Source: Microbacterium murale | Lineage (GTDB): Bacteria; Actinomycetota; Actinomycetes; Actinomycetales; Microbacteriaceae | DNA: 64,000 nucleotides | Assembly (NCBI RefSeq): GCF_014635185.1 | Contig: NZ_BMCM01000004.1 | Coordinates: forward strand, 1-64,000 | Reading direction: 5' to 3' | Shown here: positions 9,720 to 20,113 of the stretch, piece by piece | How positions within the stretch are numbered: position 1 is the first letter of the stretch | Layout: each line of letters begins with the position of its first letter | Position numbers and translations under genes: made by a program | Notes under the pieces: model-generated | The model's database searches: none | What the model saw: the letters and a program-made list of their open reading frames with translations, nothing else | Told to the model about the DNA's origin: nothing

Positions 9720-9742
9720 TCGTCTGCGCGCCATGGACCGGA

Positions 9743-10666
9743 TCAGCTCTGGCGGAGCAACCAGACCAGGAGTGCCTTCTGGGCATGCAGCCGGTTCTCG
9801 GCTTCATCCCACACGACGCTCTGGGGACCGTCGATGACCTCGGGGTCGACTTCGTAGCCCCGGTCGGCGGGGAGACAGTGGATGAAGATCGCGTCGGGGT
9901 CGGCGAGGCTCATGGTCTCGCCGGTGACCTTGTAGCCGCCGAGGTCGCGGATCCGCGCGATCTTCTCCTCTTCCTTGCCCATCGACACCCAGGTGTCGGT
10001 GACGACGACGTCCGCGCCTGCGGCCGCCTCGACGGGGTCGGTGTAGAGGGTGATCGATCCGCCGGTCTCGACGGCGCGGCGATCGGCTGCCTCGATCACG
10101 TCGGCACGCGGCGCGTACGACTCGGGCGATGCCATGCGCACGTGCATGCCGGCGGTGACACCGGCGAGCGCGTAGGAGTGCGCCATATTGCTCTGCGCGT
10201 CGCCGAAGAACGTCAGCGTCAGCCCCTTCAGGTCTCCCTTGTGCTCGCGGATCGTGAGCAGGTCGGCGAGGAGCTGACAGGGGTGGAAGTCGTCAGACAG
10301 CGCGTTGACGACAGGTACACGAGTGCCCTTGGCCATCTCCTCGAGCCCTGCCTGCGCATACGTGCGCCACACGATCGCGGCGACCTGACGCTCGAGCACG
10401 CGAGCCGTGTCGGCCGGGGTCTCCTTGCCGCCGAGCTGGCTGTTCGCGGTCGAGATGATCAGTGGCGAACCGCCGAGGTCTGCGATGCCCACGGCGAACG
10501 AGACCCGGGTGCGGGTGGATGATTTGTCGAATATCACCGCGACGGTCTGAGGACCTGCGAGGGACTTGTCTGCCCAGCGATCCTTCTTCAGCTCGACGGC
10601 GAGATCGAGGATCTCGGCCTGCTCGGCAGAGGTGAGATCGTCGTCGCGCAGCAGGTGGCGGGTCAT
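9743..10666 (-). CDS. argF: Ornithine carbamoyltransferase
   Basis: This cytoplasmic enzyme transfers a carbamoyl group to ornithine to make citrulline. The 307-residue protein has the carbamoyl-phosphate motif STRTR (50-54), FHPCQLLADLLT (127-138) and the ornithine-binding HCLPADRG (263-270). Its first bases overlap the argD stop by four (ATGA), showing tight translational coupling inside the arg operon. Length and motifs are fully typical. Confidence 0.97.
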   Translation of the reverse strand: MTRHLLRDDDLTSAEQAEILDLAVELKKDRWADKSLAGPQTVAVIFDKSSTRTRVSFAVGIADLGGSPLIISTANSQLGGKETPADTARVLERQVAAIVWRTYAQAGLEEMAKGTRVPVVNALSDDFHPCQLLADLLTIREHKGDLKGLTLTFFGDAQSNMAHSYALAGVTAGMHVRMASPESYAPRADVIEAADRRAVETGGSITLYTDPVEAAAGADVVVTDTWVSMGKEEEKIARIRDLGGYKVTGETMSLADPDAIFIHCLPADRGYEVDPEVIDGPQSVVWDEAENRLHAQKALLVWLLRQS

Positions 10667-11880
10667 ACGGTTACCTTCCCGGTTTCGGATGCTGCGAGCT
10701 CCGCCCGCACGTCGGCGAGGGCGGTGGCGAACAGCGTCTGGAATTCTTCGATCTCGACGTCGCCGATGTTCAGGGCGGGCGCGATGCGCACCGTGTCGGG
10801 GTTGGCGGCGTTGACGATGAGCCCACGCTCCTGCGCGGCGGCGACGACCTTGCCTGCCACGGGGGCGGTCAGGGCGACGCCGATGAGCAGGCCCCGTCCG
10901 CGCACGCCGCTGACGAGCGGCGAGCCGATGCCTTCGATCACGGTGCGCAGCTGCACTCCGCGCGCGGCGGCGTTCTCCACCAGCCCCGCACTTTCGATCT
11001 CACCGAGGACGGCGTTCGCGACGGCGGTGCCCAGGGGGTTGCCGCCGAAGGTCGATCCGTGCGATCCGGGCGTGAACAGCGAGCTCGCTGCACCGAACGT
11101 GACGAGAGCGCCGATCGGGAAGCCCCCGCCGATGCCCTTGGCGAGCGTGATCGCGTCGGGCGTGATGCCCTCGTGGTTGAAACCGAACCATGCGCCGGTG
11201 CGGCCGGCACCGGTCTGGATCTCATCGATGATGAGCAGCGCGCCGTGCTTCAGCGTGAGTGAGCGCGCGGCGGCGAGGTATCCCTCTGGTAGCTCGACGA
11301 CTCCGGCCTCACCCTGGATGGGCTCGATGAAGACGGCGGCGACGTGCTCGTCGAGGGCTGCTTCCAGCGCCTCGATCGTGGCAGGGATGTGTTCGACGCC
11401 GCCCGGCATCGGTTCGAAGGGCGCCCGCATAGCCGCTTTCGCCGTGATGGCGAGAGAGCCCATGGTGCGTCCGTGGAAGGCGTTCTCCAGCGCGATGATG
11501 CGCGGCCGTTCTGATCCGCCGTGCAGGCGCGCGAGCTTGAACGCCGCCTCGTTGGCCTCGGCACCGGAGTTCGAGAAGTACACGCGGCCATCGATCCCGG
11601 CTCCGGCCAGACGCTTCAGACGTGCCGCGAGCTCGAGCTGCGGAGGTGTGGCGAAGTAGTTCGACACGTGTGCGAGGGTCGCGGCCTGCTTCGAGATGGC
11701 GTCGACGAACACCGGGTGCGAATGACCGAGCGAGGTCACCGCGATGCCGGCGAGGAAGTCGAGGTGGCGGTTGCCACTGTCGTCCCAGAGGTAGGAGCCC
11801 TCACCGCGTGTGAGCAGTGCGAACCGCTCGCCGGCGTTGAGCACCAGATCCCGTGCTGCGTCTTCCTGCCAGACGGTCAT
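10663..11880 (-). CDS. argD: Acetylornithine aminotransferase
   Basis: A PLP enzyme converting N-acetylglutamate semialdehyde to N-acetylornithine with glutamate as amino donor. The 405-residue class III aminotransferase has [15 protein letters not shown] (104-118), the cofactor-binding [13 protein letters not shown] (217-229) and the Schiff-base lysine in [10 protein letters not shown] (Lys248). It has 4-nt overlaps with both argB upstream and argF downstream. It may also act as succinyldiaminopimelate aminotransferase, as in some relatives, which sequence alone cannot decide. Confidence 0.96.
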   Translation of the reverse strand: MTVWQEDAARDLVLNAGERFALLTRGEGSYLWDDSGNRHLDFLAGIAVTSLGHSHPVFVDAISKQAATLAHVSNYFATPPQLELAARLKRLAGAGIDGRVYFSNSGAEANEAAFKLARLHGGSERPRIIALENAFHGRTMGSLAITAKAAMRAPFEPMPGGVEHIPATIEALEAALDEHVAAVFIEPIQGEAGVVELPEGYLAAARSLTLKHGALLIIDEIQTGAGRTGAWFGFNHEGITPDAITLAKGIGGGFPIGALVTFGAASSLFTPGSHGSTFGGNPLGTAVANAVLGEIESAGLVENAAARGVQLRTVIEGIGSPLVSGVRGRGLLIGVALTAPVAGKVVAAAQERGLIVNAANPDTVRIAPALNIGDVEIEEFQTLFATALADVRAELAASETGKVTV

Positions 11881-12794
11881 GCCGTCACCCCTGATTCTCC
11901 GAGTACCACTTCAGTTCCGATTCCCTTGCTGGTGAACAGCTCGACGAGCACCGAGTGCGGCACGCGTCCGTCGATGATGGCCGCGGCATCCACTCCGCCC
12001 TCGACAGCGTCGAGGCATGCGCGCATCTTCGGGATCATCCCCGATTCCAGCGACGGGAGCATCTCGATGAGCTGTGCGGATGTGAGGTGCGAGACGAGCG
12101 ACTCGCGATTGGGCCAGTCGGCGTAGAGGCCCGGCACGTCGGTGAGGACCACCAGCTTGCGGGCGTTCAGCGCGACAGCGAGGGCGGATGCCGCGGCATC
12201 CGCGTTCACGTTGAGCGACTGACCTGGGTGATCCAGGTCGGGCGCGATGCTGGAGATCACCGGGATGCGCCCCGCGGCCAGGTGGTCGTGCACGGCGGTG
12301 GGGTCGACCTCGACGACGTCGCCGACGCGTCCGAGGTCGATGTTCTCCCCGTCGATCACCACGCCGCGGCGGCGGCCGCCGAACAGACCGGCGTCCTCGC
12401 CGCTCAGACCGGTCGCGATCGGGCCGTGCGAGTTGATCTTGGCGACGAGCTGCGGGTTCACCTGGCCGGTGAGCACCATGCGCACGACGCTGATGGCCTC
12501 GGTGTTGGTGACCCGATAACCGCCCTTGAACTCGCTGGGGATCGCGAGCCGGTCGAGCATGTTCGAGATCTGCGGGCCGCCGCCGTGCACGACCACCGGC
12601 AGCACGCCGACGTAGCGGAGGTAGGCGATGTCCTGCGCGAACGCCTCCTGCAGTTCGTCCGAGACCATGGCATTGCCGCCGTATTTGACCACGACGATCT
12701 GGTCACGGAACTTCTTCAGCCACGGGAGCGACTCGATCAGCGTGGTCGCCTTGACCGCGGCGATCTCGGCGGGCGTGTCCTGGATGTCGGTCAT
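11877..12794 (-). CDS. argB: Acetylglutamate kinase
   Basis: This enzyme phosphorylates N-acetylglutamate with ATP, and in many organisms is the point of arginine feedback inhibition. The 305-residue amino-acid-kinase fold has VVKYGGNAM (35-43), VVHGGGPQI and the [13 protein letters not shown] segment. The N-terminal helix before VVKYGG (residues 1-34) is of the kind that links dimers into arginine-sensitive hexamers, so feedback control is likely but not proven. It overlaps argJ and argD by 4 nt each. Confidence 0.97.
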   Translation of the reverse strand: MTDIQDTPAEIAAVKATTLIESLPWLKKFRDQIVVVKYGGNAMVSDELQEAFAQDIAYLRYVGVLPVVVHGGGPQISNMLDRLAIPSEFKGGYRVTNTEAISVVRMVLTGQVNPQLVAKINSHGPIATGLSGEDAGLFGGRRRGVVIDGENIDLGRVGDVVEVDPTAVHDHLAAGRIPVISSIAPDLDHPGQSLNVNADAAASALAVALNARKLVVLTDVPGLYADWPNRESLVSHLTSAQLIEMLPSLESGMIPKMRACLDAVEGGVDAAAIIDGRVPHSVLVELFTSKGIGTEVVLGESGVTA

Positions 12795-13948
12795 GAGGCG
12801 TACGCGCTGTTCTCATGCACGTAGTCGTGCGTGAGGTCGTTCGTGCGGATCGTCGCCTCCGCATCGCCCACCTGCAGATCGATGAGCAGATCCGTGGCAC
12901 GCGGGGTGAGGTCGACTTCTTCCCTCGGGCGATCGGGGCCGCCCTCGGAGCACACCCGTACGCCGTTCATCCAGACGTCGACGTTGTACGGATCGAACTG
13001 CGCACTGGTGGTTCCGATCGCCGCCAGCACGCGGCCCCAGTTCGGATCGTTGCCGAAGATGGCGGCCTTGAAGAGGTTGTTGCGTGCGACCGAGCGGCCG
13101 ACCTCCACCGCCTCCTGCTCTGAAGCGGCATTGGTGACGCGGATCGTGATGTCGTGGCTCGCGCCCTCGGCGTCGCCCTGCAGTTTGAGCGCGAGTTCAT
13201 CGCTGAGTTCGGTCAGGGCCGCCGCGAAGTCGTCGAGGTCGGGCCGGATGCCGCTGGCGCCGTTGGCGAGCAGCGTCACCTGATCGTTGGTCGACATGCA
13301 GCCGTCCGAGTCGAGCCGGTCGAAGCTCTGCCCCGTCGCGCGGCGCAGTGCCGTGTCGGCCTCGAGTGCGTCGAGGTCTGCGTCGGTCGTGATGACGACG
13401 AGCATCGTGGCCAGCCCTGGCGCCAGCATCCCCGCGCCCTTGGCCATGCCGCCGATCGTCCAGCCGTCCCGCGAGACGACAGCCGTCTTCATGACCGTGT
13501 CCGTCGTCATGATCGCCTGCGCGGCCGCGTCGCCGCCATCGGCACTGAGCTGTGCGATCGCCTGCGCGGTGCCGTCGAGAACTTTGGCACGGAATGCCTC
13601 GTCGCCCGTGCCGATCAGGCCGGTGGAGCAGACCAGGATGTCGCCGGCACTGACCTCGAGCAGCTCTGCGGCCTTCTCAGCGGTCTCGTGCGTCGTCTGG
13701 AATCCGAACGCCCCCGTGAAGCAGTTCGCGCCGCCGGAGTTGAGGACGACCGCCTCGACCGTGCGGTCGAGGATGACCTGCTGCGACCAGATGATGGGGT
13801 TCGCCTTGGCGCGGTTGCTGGTGAAGACGGCAGCCCCGATCTTGCGCGGGCCGCGGTTGACGACGACGGCGACATCGGGCTTGCCCGTGGACTTGAGACC
13901 CGCTGCGACGCCTGCCGCTTCGAATCCCTGCGGTGCGGTGACGCTCAT
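12791..13948 (-). CDS. argJ: Bifunctional ornithine acetyltransferase / N-acetylglutamate synthase
   Basis: This enzyme recycles the acetyl group from N-acetylornithine to glutamate. The 385-residue precursor has the autocleavage site in GLATMLVV, where Thr181 becomes the nucleophile and N-terminus of the beta chain. Other typical stretches are [10 protein letters not shown] (70-79) and GGMAKGAGM (166-174). Its presence implies the cyclic acetyl route. Whether it also uses acetyl-CoA cannot be read from the sequence. It overlaps argC and argB by 4 nt each. Confidence 0.96.
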   Translation of the reverse strand: MSVTAPQGFEAAGVAAGLKSTGKPDVAVVVNRGPRKIGAAVFTSNRAKANPIIWSQQVILDRTVEAVVLNSGGANCFTGAFGFQTTHETAEKAAELLEVSAGDILVCSTGLIGTGDEAFRAKVLDGTAQAIAQLSADGGDAAAQAIMTTDTVMKTAVVSRDGWTIGGMAKGAGMLAPGLATMLVVITTDADLDALEADTALRRATGQSFDRLDSDGCMSTNDQVTLLANGASGIRPDLDDFAAALTELSDELALKLQGDAEGASHDITIRVTNAASEQEAVEVGRSVARNNLFKAAIFGNDPNWGRVLAAIGTTSAQFDPYNVDVWMNGVRVCSEGGPDRPREEVDLTPRATDLLIDLQVGDAEATIRTNDLTHDYVHENSAYAS

Positions 13949-14988
13949 GGCGCGACTCCGTTCAGTGACAGCGCCCGATCCTCAGGGAGTCCGAGCGCGA
14001 GGTTCATGGACTGGATGGCGGCGCCCGCCGTGCCCTTGACGAGATTGTCGACGGCGGTGACGACCGTGACGCGGCCCGCTGCACGATCGATCGCGAGACC
14101 GATCAGAGCGGTGTTCGCACCGATGACGTCGGCGGTGCGCGGGAACTGCCCCTCGGGCAGCAGATGCACGAAGGTCTCGTCGCCGTACGCGTTCTCCCAC
14201 GCTGCGCGGATCTCGGCATCCGATACGCCATCGACGATCGGCGCCGTCGAGGTGGCGAGGATCCCGCGTGCCATCGGCACGAGGACAGGTGTGAAGGAGA
14301 TGCGCACATCGTCCGCGCCTGCGACGCGCAGGGCCTGCTGGATCTCCGGGATGTGCCGATGCGTGCCGCCGACGGCGTACGGATTGGCGCTGCCGAGGAT
14401 CTCGCTCGCGAGCAGATTCGTCTTGAGGCTCTTGCCCGCCCCTGACGGGCCGACCGCGAGTACGGCGACGATGTCGCTCGGATCGATCACCCCTGCGGCG
14501 ACGCCGGGCGTGAGGCTGAGGCTCACCGTCGAGGCGTTGCACCCTGGAGCGGCGATGCGCGTCGCGGTTCGGAGCGCATCGCGCTGCTTGCCACCATTGA
14601 CGAGAAGCTCTGGAACGCCGTATGCCCATGGCTCGTGGAAGTCACCGCCGTAGAACGCGTCCCATGAGTCCCGCGAGGTGAGGCGGTGGTCGGCGCCCGC
14701 GTCGATGACGAGCGGCACGTCTTCCAGGGCATCCGTGTACTGGCCGGATTGGCCGTGCGGGAGTGCGAGGAAGACGATGTCGTGACCCGCGAGGATCTCA
14801 GGGGTGGTGTCCTGCAGGGTGAGGTGCGCGAGCGAGCGCAGGTGCGGCTGGTGCTGGATCAGCGGCTGACCGGCGTTGGAGTGCGCGGTGACGGTGCGGA
14901 TCTCGATGTCCGGGTGGCCGGCGAGCAGGCGCAGGATCTCGCCTCCCGCATAGCCGGATGCGCCGGAGACGGCGACGGAATACGTCAT
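13945..14988 (-). CDS. argC: N-acetyl-gamma-glutamyl-phosphate reductase
   Basis: This NADPH enzyme reduces N-acetylglutamyl phosphate to the semialdehyde and is the first gene of the arg operon. The 347-residue protein has an N-terminal Rossmann motif [10 protein letters not shown] (8-17) and the active-site cysteine in AAPGCNAST (Cys150). A TAAGGT box (15000-14995) ends 6 nt before the ATG, so the operon mRNA is probably leaderless. I found no convincing ArgR box in the 239 bp upstream, and argR is not in the window. Confidence 0.97.
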   Translation of the reverse strand: MTYSVAVSGASGYAGGEILRLLAGHPDIEIRTVTAHSNAGQPLIQHQPHLRSLAHLTLQDTTPEILAGHDIVFLALPHGQSGQYTDALEDVPLVIDAGADHRLTSRDSWDAFYGGDFHEPWAYGVPELLVNGGKQRDALRTATRIAAPGCNASTVSLSLTPGVAAGVIDPSDIVAVLAVGPSGAGKSLKTNLLASEILGSANPYAVGGTHRHIPEIQQALRVAGADDVRISFTPVLVPMARGILATSTAPIVDGVSDAEIRAAWENAYGDETFVHLLPEGQFPRTADVIGANTALIGLAIDRAAGRVTVVTAVDNLVKGTAGAAIQSMNLALGLPEDRALSLNGVAP

Positions 14989-15227
14989 GCTTCTACCTTA
15001 ACGGTCTGGGGGTGTGGGGCCGATGGCGGCGACACCGGTGCTCGACCCTCTCGTCGGGATTCGACGTTCAGGGAGCACGGGGTCGCCTAGAGTCGGCGGC
15101 CGCCCAGACGGCTGCGGCGTCGGCGCACCACGATGACGCTCGGAACGAGCGTCGAAGAGGCGGATGCGGCCGGAGGCATGTGGTGACAGTAGCGCCGTCG
15201 CAGTGCGGTGCGCAAATCGACTGACCG

Positions 15228-16187
15228 CTACAGCGCGTCGATCAGCGCGAGCTCCTCGTCACGGGTGAGTCCTGCACGTCGCGCGCGATGCACTCCCCTG
15301 GTTCGCTCGTCGTCGACGATGCGCGCGATCGTCGTCTCCAGCGACGTCAGGGTTCCGCCCGCAGCGCGGTAGGCGGCATTCGAACGCGTCATGAATCCGC
15401 CCATGTCCATCGGCAGCCACAGCGGCAGCGACCGCTCCCCCGACCAGAACTCGACGCCGTGCGCCTCGAGCCATTCGTCCTCGGCCGTGACGACTTTGCC
15501 GCTGTGGGTGGTGGCTGCGCGAACAGCATCCAGCACGTGACCGAGCTCGTGCACGTCGCCGATCGCGTTCACCGGAGCGAACGATTCGCTGTCGACCAGG
15601 AAGGAGACCAGATCTTCGACGTCGATCACCTGTGCCTTTCTGCCTTCGACGCGAGGGATGAGAACCGGGCCGTCCGCAGCGCGGTCGAACGCCGCCGCCC
15701 AGTAACCGAACCGATCACTGGGATCGCCCGGCCCGACGATGAGACCCGGTCGCACGATGCGGGCACGTTCGCCGAGAGCGAGGACGGCCTCTTCCGACGC
15801 GCGCTTCTGCGCGCCGTACTCGTACTCGTCGCCGTCCTGCGCGGGCGCCACGGTCTCGGCCGACTCATCGGTGTCCGGCGTGGCTTCGTCGGCGTACACC
15901 GATGCCGACGAGACGTATGTCCAGCGCGCGGTGCGCGCGCCCAGCGCTTCGACTGCACCGCGGGCGTGATGCGCATGGCGCGAGACGTCGACGATCTCAT
16001 CCCATTCGCCGTGCAGGTCACGGTACGGCTCCGCGTCGTCGCGGTCGGCGCGGACGAGCTCGGCGCCATCCGGCACGGGGTGCGTGCCACGGGCGAGGCA
16101 GGTCACCCGCGCCCCGCTGTCGATCCATCGCCTCGTGATCAGACCCGAGACCCACGCAGTTCCGCCGAGGATGAGCACGTTCGTCAT
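15228..16187 (-). CDS. NAD-dependent epimerase/reductase (extended SDR family)
   Basis: A 319-residue protein with an N-terminal Rossmann motif ILGGTAWVSGLI (GGTxxxxG type) and the SDR catalytic pair in YGAQK (Tyr and Lys), preceded by VSSASVYAD. This places it with atypical/extended short-chain dehydrogenases acting on nucleotide sugars or similar substrates. It follows the ThiE-ThiD-TenA fusion with only 7 bp between, so it is probably expressed from the TPP-controlled transcript. A role in thiamine salvage is possible but not shown by sequence. Confidence 0.85.
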   Translation of the reverse strand: MTNVLILGGTAWVSGLITRRWIDSGARVTCLARGTHPVPDGAELVRADRDDAEPYRDLHGEWDEIVDVSRHAHHARGAVEALGARTARWTYVSSASVYADEATPDTDESAETVAPAQDGDEYEYGAQKRASEEAVLALGERARIVRPGLIVGPGDPSDRFGYWAAAFDRAADGPVLIPRVEGRKAQVIDVEDLVSFLVDSESFAPVNAIGDVHELGHVLDAVRAATTHSGKVVTAEDEWLEAHGVEFWSGERSLPLWLPMDMGGFMTRSNAAYRAAGGTLTSLETTIARIVDDERTRGVHRARRAGLTRDEELALIDAL

Positions 16188-16194
16188 ACGCCCA

Positions 16195-18411
16195 TCACAC
16201 CACCTTCGAGTCCCGCGCGGATGGCGATCTGCTCAGAGCGGATGCGTCGCGATCGCTGTTCGATCGGTGGTCGAGTGCGAGCGGTTCTGCGAAGAACGCG
16301 AGCTCGTGCCGTGCGGATGCTTCGAACGCACGCAGCATCCGCGCCCGCCCGGGCGCATCGGATGCTGATGCTGCCGACGCCGTGTAGCCGATCGCCTGCT
16401 GCGTCGCCTCGGCGAACGAGTCGTCAGCGTACGTGCGCAGCCATGATGCGTACGGATGCGCTGCCGACTGCGCGTACTCGCCGAAGCAACCGGCGTTCAG
16501 GCGGGTACCGAGATCGGTGTACAGCCAGAAGCACGGCAGCAGCGCGGCGATCAGCTGCGCATAGTCGCCGCCGTACGCCGTGGATCGGAGGTGATCGAGA
16601 TACGCGGTCGTCGCCGAGGACGGCGTCGCCGAGAACGTCCCGTCGCTCACGCCGTCCTCCGGTGTGAGCCACTGCGCGTGCAGTTCGAGCTCGCCGACGA
16701 TCGATCCGTGCGCGGCGTTCGCCCAGAACGCCTGCTCGCCCGCTGTCGGGGCGAGACGTGCCGCGTCCGCGAGCACGCGGGCATAGCCGCTGAGGTACAG
16801 GGCGTCCTGCGCGAGATAGTGGGTGAACGCACCCCGGTCGAGCGTTCCGTCGGCGAGCGCACGGATGAACGGCAGGTCATCGATGCCGGCGCGGATCGAT
16901 GCGATCTGCTCCCACCACCGCGTCACGACCTCGTCGCTCGTGGGAGAGGTCTCGATGCCGCCTCGTGCGCGGAGCCCGGCGAAGTGGTCGATCGGCCCGT
17001 TGCCGTGCCCGACCTGCAGTTCCGCACCGCCGCGCAACGATTCGCGCAGCCACTCGCGTGCCGCGCCAACAGCCTCCGGCCAGTCCTTGCCCAGCGCGCG
17101 CTGAGTGGCGAGGGCGGAGGACAGCGAGCAGCCAGTGCCGTGCGTGGCATCCGTGTCGATCCGCGTGCCGGGAAACTCGTGAACTGTCGCCGTCGTCGCA
17201 TCCACGAACGCATCGGGTGACTGGTCTCCGCCGAGGTGTCCGCCCTTGACGAGCACGGCCGCACCGATGTCGGCGGACAGCCGCTCGGCATCCGCGACAG
17301 CGTCGGACCAGTTGTCTGCGACCGCCGCATCCGCCAGCACTGCGAGTTCGAGCAGGTTCGGGGTGACGAGGTCGGCGCGTCTGAGCAGCACTCGCAATGC
17401 CGCCTCGGCATCCGCCTCGAGCAGGCGATCTCCGCTCGTCGCGACCATCACCGGATCGACGACGACGATCGGCGGGCGAACGTCGTCGAGCCAGCTGATG
17501 ACGGTGCGGATGACCTCCGCATCCGCGAGCATCCCGATCTTCACGGCGTCGATGTCGATGTCGTCGGTCACAGCGTCGAGCTGTGCGCGGAGGAAGTCGG
17601 CGGGAGGTACGTGCACGGCGCGGACTCCCCGCGTGTTCTGGACGCTGAGCGCGGTGATCGCCGCCATCCCGTATCCGCCGTTCGCGCCGATGGACTTCAG
17701 GTCGGCCTGGATCCCCGCGCCGCCGGAGGGGTCGCTTCCCGCGATGCTCAGAACACGGGGAACGGATGCCGCGCCCCTCCACCGACGACGCAGCGCTCGC
17801 GCCGCCGCTCGCGGATCGTCCGCGGCGCACAGTGCCGAGACCACGGCCACGCCGGCGGCCCCCGCGTCACGGAGCGCTTCGACATCGTCGATCCCGACAC
17901 CGCCGATGGCGACGCACGGGAACTCGCTGCGCTCTGCGAACGCACGGAAACCCTCGATCCCCAGTGGCTCAGGGTGATCGGGCTTGGTACTGGTCGGCCG
18001 GATCACGCCGACTCCCAGATGGTCGATCGTTCCCGGCGGCAGCGCACGCACGGCGTCGAGGTGCGCCGCGGTGTTCGCGGTCAGCCCGATGATCGCATCC
18101 GGTCCGAGCAATTCCCTTGCGCGTTCGACCGAGGCGTCGGACTGCCCCAGATGGACGCCGTCGACGCGGGCGCCGCGGGCGCGGGCTTCGAGTGCTGCGT
18201 CCAGCCGGTCGTTGACGACGAGCGCTGCGCGTCCGTCGATCACGTCGGACAGTTCGATGAGCTGTTCGACGATCTGCTCGTCGGTCGCCGTCTTGTCGCG
18301 CAGCTGGACGATGCCCACACCGCCAGCGACCGCTTCTCGCACGACCTCGACGACTCCTCGTTCGCCGCACAGCACGGGATCCGTGACGAGGTACAGAGAG
18401 AGGTCGATCAT
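16195..18411 (-). CDS. thiED-tenA: Trifunctional thiamine enzyme: ThiE-ThiD-TenA fusion
   Basis: One 738-residue chain holds three enzymes. Residues ~1-205 are thiamine-phosphate synthase (ThiE; QLRDK 36-40, VNDRLD 66-71, [11 protein letters not shown]). Residues ~217-485 are hydroxymethylpyrimidine (phosphate) kinase (Thi[18 protein letters not shown] 223-239, [10 protein letters not shown] 424-433). Residues ~495-705 are thiaminase II (TenA), with the nucleophile Cys627 in LLPCFWLY and [10 protein letters not shown] near 536. It could salvage pyrimidine from thiamine breakdown, phosphorylate it and join it to thiazole phosphate from ThiM. It overlaps thiM by 4 nt. All three active sites look intact. 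Confidence 0.93.
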   Translation of the reverse strand: MIDLSLYLVTDPVLCGERGVVEVVREAVAGGVGIVQLRDKTATDEQIVEQLIELSDVIDGRAALVVNDRLDAALEARARGARVDGVHLGQSDASVERARELLGPDAIIGLTANTAAHLDAVRALPPGTIDHLGVGVIRPTSTKPDHPEPLGIEGFRAFAERSEFPCVAIGGVGIDDVEALRDAGAAGVAVVSALCAADDPRAAARALRRRWRGAASVPRVLSIAGSDPSGGAGIQADLKSIGANGGYGMAAITALSVQNTRGVRAVHVPPADFLRAQLDAVTDDIDIDAVKIGMLADAEVIRTVISWLDDVRPPIVVVDPVMVATSGDRLLEADAEAALRVLLRRADLVTPNLLELAVLADAAVADNWSDAVADAERLSADIGAAVLVKGGHLGGDQSPDAFVDATTATVHEFPGTRIDTDATHGTGCSLSSALATQRALGKDWPEAVGAAREWLRESLRGGAELQVGHGNGPIDHFAGLRARGGIETSPTSDEVVTRWWEQIASIRAGIDDLPFIRALADGTLDRGAFTHYLAQDALYLSGYARVLADAARLAPTAGEQAFWANAAHGSIVGELELHAQWLTPEDGVSDGTFSATPSSATTAYLDHLRSTAYGGDYAQLIAALLPCFWLYTDLGTRLNAGCFGEYAQSAAHPYASWLRTYADDSFAEATQQAIGYTASAASASDAPGRARMLRAFEASARHELAFFAEPLALDHRSNSDRDASALSRSPSARDSKVV

Positions 18412-19277
18412 GAGACGGCCTCGACGATCGGCGTCGCAACGAGTTCGACTCGCGCGGCGGCGCCGAGGTCGTCAGCCGTGGTGGATGCCAGCTCATCCAG
18501 GAATGCGACGGCGAAGCTGCCCGGCCCGGCGGACCGTGCAGCAGCGCGCTCTGCGGCGACCGTGTAGAACAGGGTCGCCGCCGTGACCGCGGTGAGGGGC
18601 GAGAGCCGGGTCCCGCGGGCCGCGCCCAGGAACGCGGCCATGACAGCGCCGAGCGCGCACCCGCCCCCTGTGACGCGGGTGAGCAGTTCGTGGCCGTTGG
18701 CTACGCGGAAGACACGCTCTCCGTCAGTGATGAGGTCGATCGGTCCTGAGACCGCGACGACGCTGCCATGACGGGTCGCGAGCAGACGGGCGGCGTCTGC
18801 CGCGGCATCCGGTGAGTCCGTCGCATCCACCCCGCGGCCACCAGCGCTCAGGCCCGCGAGTGCGAGGATCTCCGACGCGTTCCCCCTGATCGCCGTCGGG
18901 CGCTGCTCGACCAGGCGCTGGGCGTGCTCGGTACGCACGGGCAGCGCGCCGATCGCCACGGGATCCAGCACCCATGGCGTTCCCGCGGCGACGGCGCCTG
19001 CCGCGGCTTCGAGCCCGGCAGCACGCTGCTCAGGTGTGGGCGTGCCGAGATTGATGAGCACACCGGTCGCGACGCCGGCGAACAGCTCGGACTCGCCGAC
19101 GATGTCGACCATCGCCGGTGCCGCGCCGACGGCGAGCAGCACGTTGGCGGTGAAGCCGGTGACGACGGCGTTGGTGATGCAGTGCGTGAGCGGTGGTGCT
19201 TCGCGCACCAGTTCGAGCAATCGCATCGCGTCGGCGACGACGGGGTGGGCGGACGGTGGGTACAGAAGATCGCTCAT
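18408..19277 (-). CDS. thiM: Hydroxyethylthiazole kinase
   Basis: This enzyme phosphorylates the thiazole alcohol 4-methyl-5-(2-hydroxyethyl)thiazole with ATP, a salvage route to thiamine. The 289-residue ribokinase-like protein has [19 protein letters not shown] (32-50), [10 protein letters not shown] and the anion-hole motif [14 protein letters not shown]. It is the first gene after a TPP riboswitch whose closing stem ends 5 bp before the ATG, so its translation should fall when thiamine is plentiful. Confidence 0.96.
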   Translation of the reverse strand: MSDLLYPPSAHPVVADAMRLLELVREAPPLTHCITNAVVTGFTANVLLAVGAAPAMVDIVGESELFAGVATGVLINLGTPTPEQRAAGLEAAAGAVAAGTPWVLDPVAIGALPVRTEHAQRLVEQRPTAIRGNASEILALAGLSAGGRGVDATDSPDAAADAARLLATRHGSVVAVSGPIDLITDGERVFRVANGHELLTRVTGGGCALGAVMAAFLGAARGTRLSPLTAVTAATLFYTVAAERAAARSAGPGSFAVAFLDELASTTADDLGAAARVELVATPIVEAVS

Positions 19278-19282
19278 GGCGA

Positions 19283-19358
19283 CATCCCTTCGCTAGTACG
19301 AACTAGATCAGGTTCGACGGGTGTGTTCTCAGCCGCTCGGCGCGGCACCCCGTGTCAC
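19283..19358 (-). promoter_or_regulatory. TPP riboswitch (THI element)
   Basis: The minus strand shows the conserved THI-box parts in order: CACGGGGTGCC (~19355-19345), GGCTGAGA (19335-19328), ACACCCGTCGAACCTGATC (19323-19305), a variable TAG-rich stem, and GCGAAGGGATG (19292-19283). The last stretch contains the likely ribosome site and lies 5 bp before the thiM ATG. Control is therefore probably at translation initiation. Confidence 0.95.
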
Positions 19359-19387
19359 TGCTCGAAGTCTAGCGACGTACGAGAGCG

Positions 19388-20113
19388 TCAGCGCGGCAAG
19401 TCGGAGAGTTGCGGGATCGTCCACGCCGGATCCGGACGCCAATCGACCCACTCCTGCGCGAATGCCCAGTGGCCGCCGTGGAAGGCGCCGATCGCAGCAT
19501 CCGCATGGCGGGTGATCTGCTCCGCTTCATCAGCGGAGATCCGGCCCTGTTCGATCGCCGCTTCCAGCTCGTCCTCGTCCTTCAACCGGACCTCCCCGGA
19601 CGCGTCGATCTCCACGTCGAGGACGTGGTCGGACGAATGGGTGGCGCTGCCGGTGCGCTGGTGAGCGTTCTCGAGGTTCACGTACCAGCCGTCGAACACC
19701 CAATCCGTACCGGTCGCGTCACTCCAGAACAGCCAGACCGACCACGGAGTACCGGTTGGTGCTATGCGCAGCACGCCGTTGCCCCACCACTCCTCCACGA
19801 TCCTGGTGCGCTCCACGAGCCAGCGTTGGTCGAGCGCGACGGTGCGGATGCGCTGCCCGTCCGGAGCGCCCATCCCCTCCAGGAGGGAGCCCGCTGCCAA
19901 CCATGCGACCAGGCCACGTTCGTCATCGCGCACGACGCGCATCGGCGCGATGTTGGATGCGTCGCCCGTCTGCCAACCCGGCTTGCGGTAATGCCAGTCG
20001 ATCTGGCCGCCTGGGCTGAGGAACGGTGCGATGCCGAGGTCTCTGGCGCCGTCGGGCGCAGTCGTCGCGGTCGGACGCGGGTCGACGGTCTGTCCGCTCA
20101 CGACGCCGGCCAC
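19388..20113 (-). CDS. DUF402 (FomD-like) protein
   Basis: A 241-residue protein whose central part (IVEEWWGNGVLRIAPTGTPWSVWLFW, read in pieces, then DWVFDGWYVNLENAHQR and VLDVEIDASGEV) matches DUF402. The family includes FomD of fosfomycin biosynthesis, a nucleotidyl-phosphonate hydrolase, and nucleoside diphosphatases. The YVN-E and D-E residues used for metal binding in that fold are visible. Its start lies inside the upstream cupin gene (16-bp overlap), so the two form one transcription unit. The exact substrate is unknown. Confidence 0.8.
   Translation of the reverse strand: MAGVVSGQTVDPRPTATTAPDGARDLGIAPFLSPGGQIDWHYRKPGWQTGDASNIAPMRVVRDDERGLVAWLAAGSLLEGMGAPDGQRIRTVALDQRWLVERTRIVEEWWGNGVLRIAPTGTPWSVWLFWSDATGTDWVFDGWYVNLENAHQRTGSATHSSDHVLDVEIDASGEVRLKDEDELEAAIEQGRISADEAEQITRHADAAIGAFHGGHWAFAQEWVDWRPDPAWTIPQLSDLPR

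Noticed and set aside
14989-15227. Possible ArgR operator or leader upstream of argC
   Set aside because: I found no A/T-rich ARG-box-like palindrome in this 239-bp G+C-rich spacer. Only a -10 box next to the start codon is supported.
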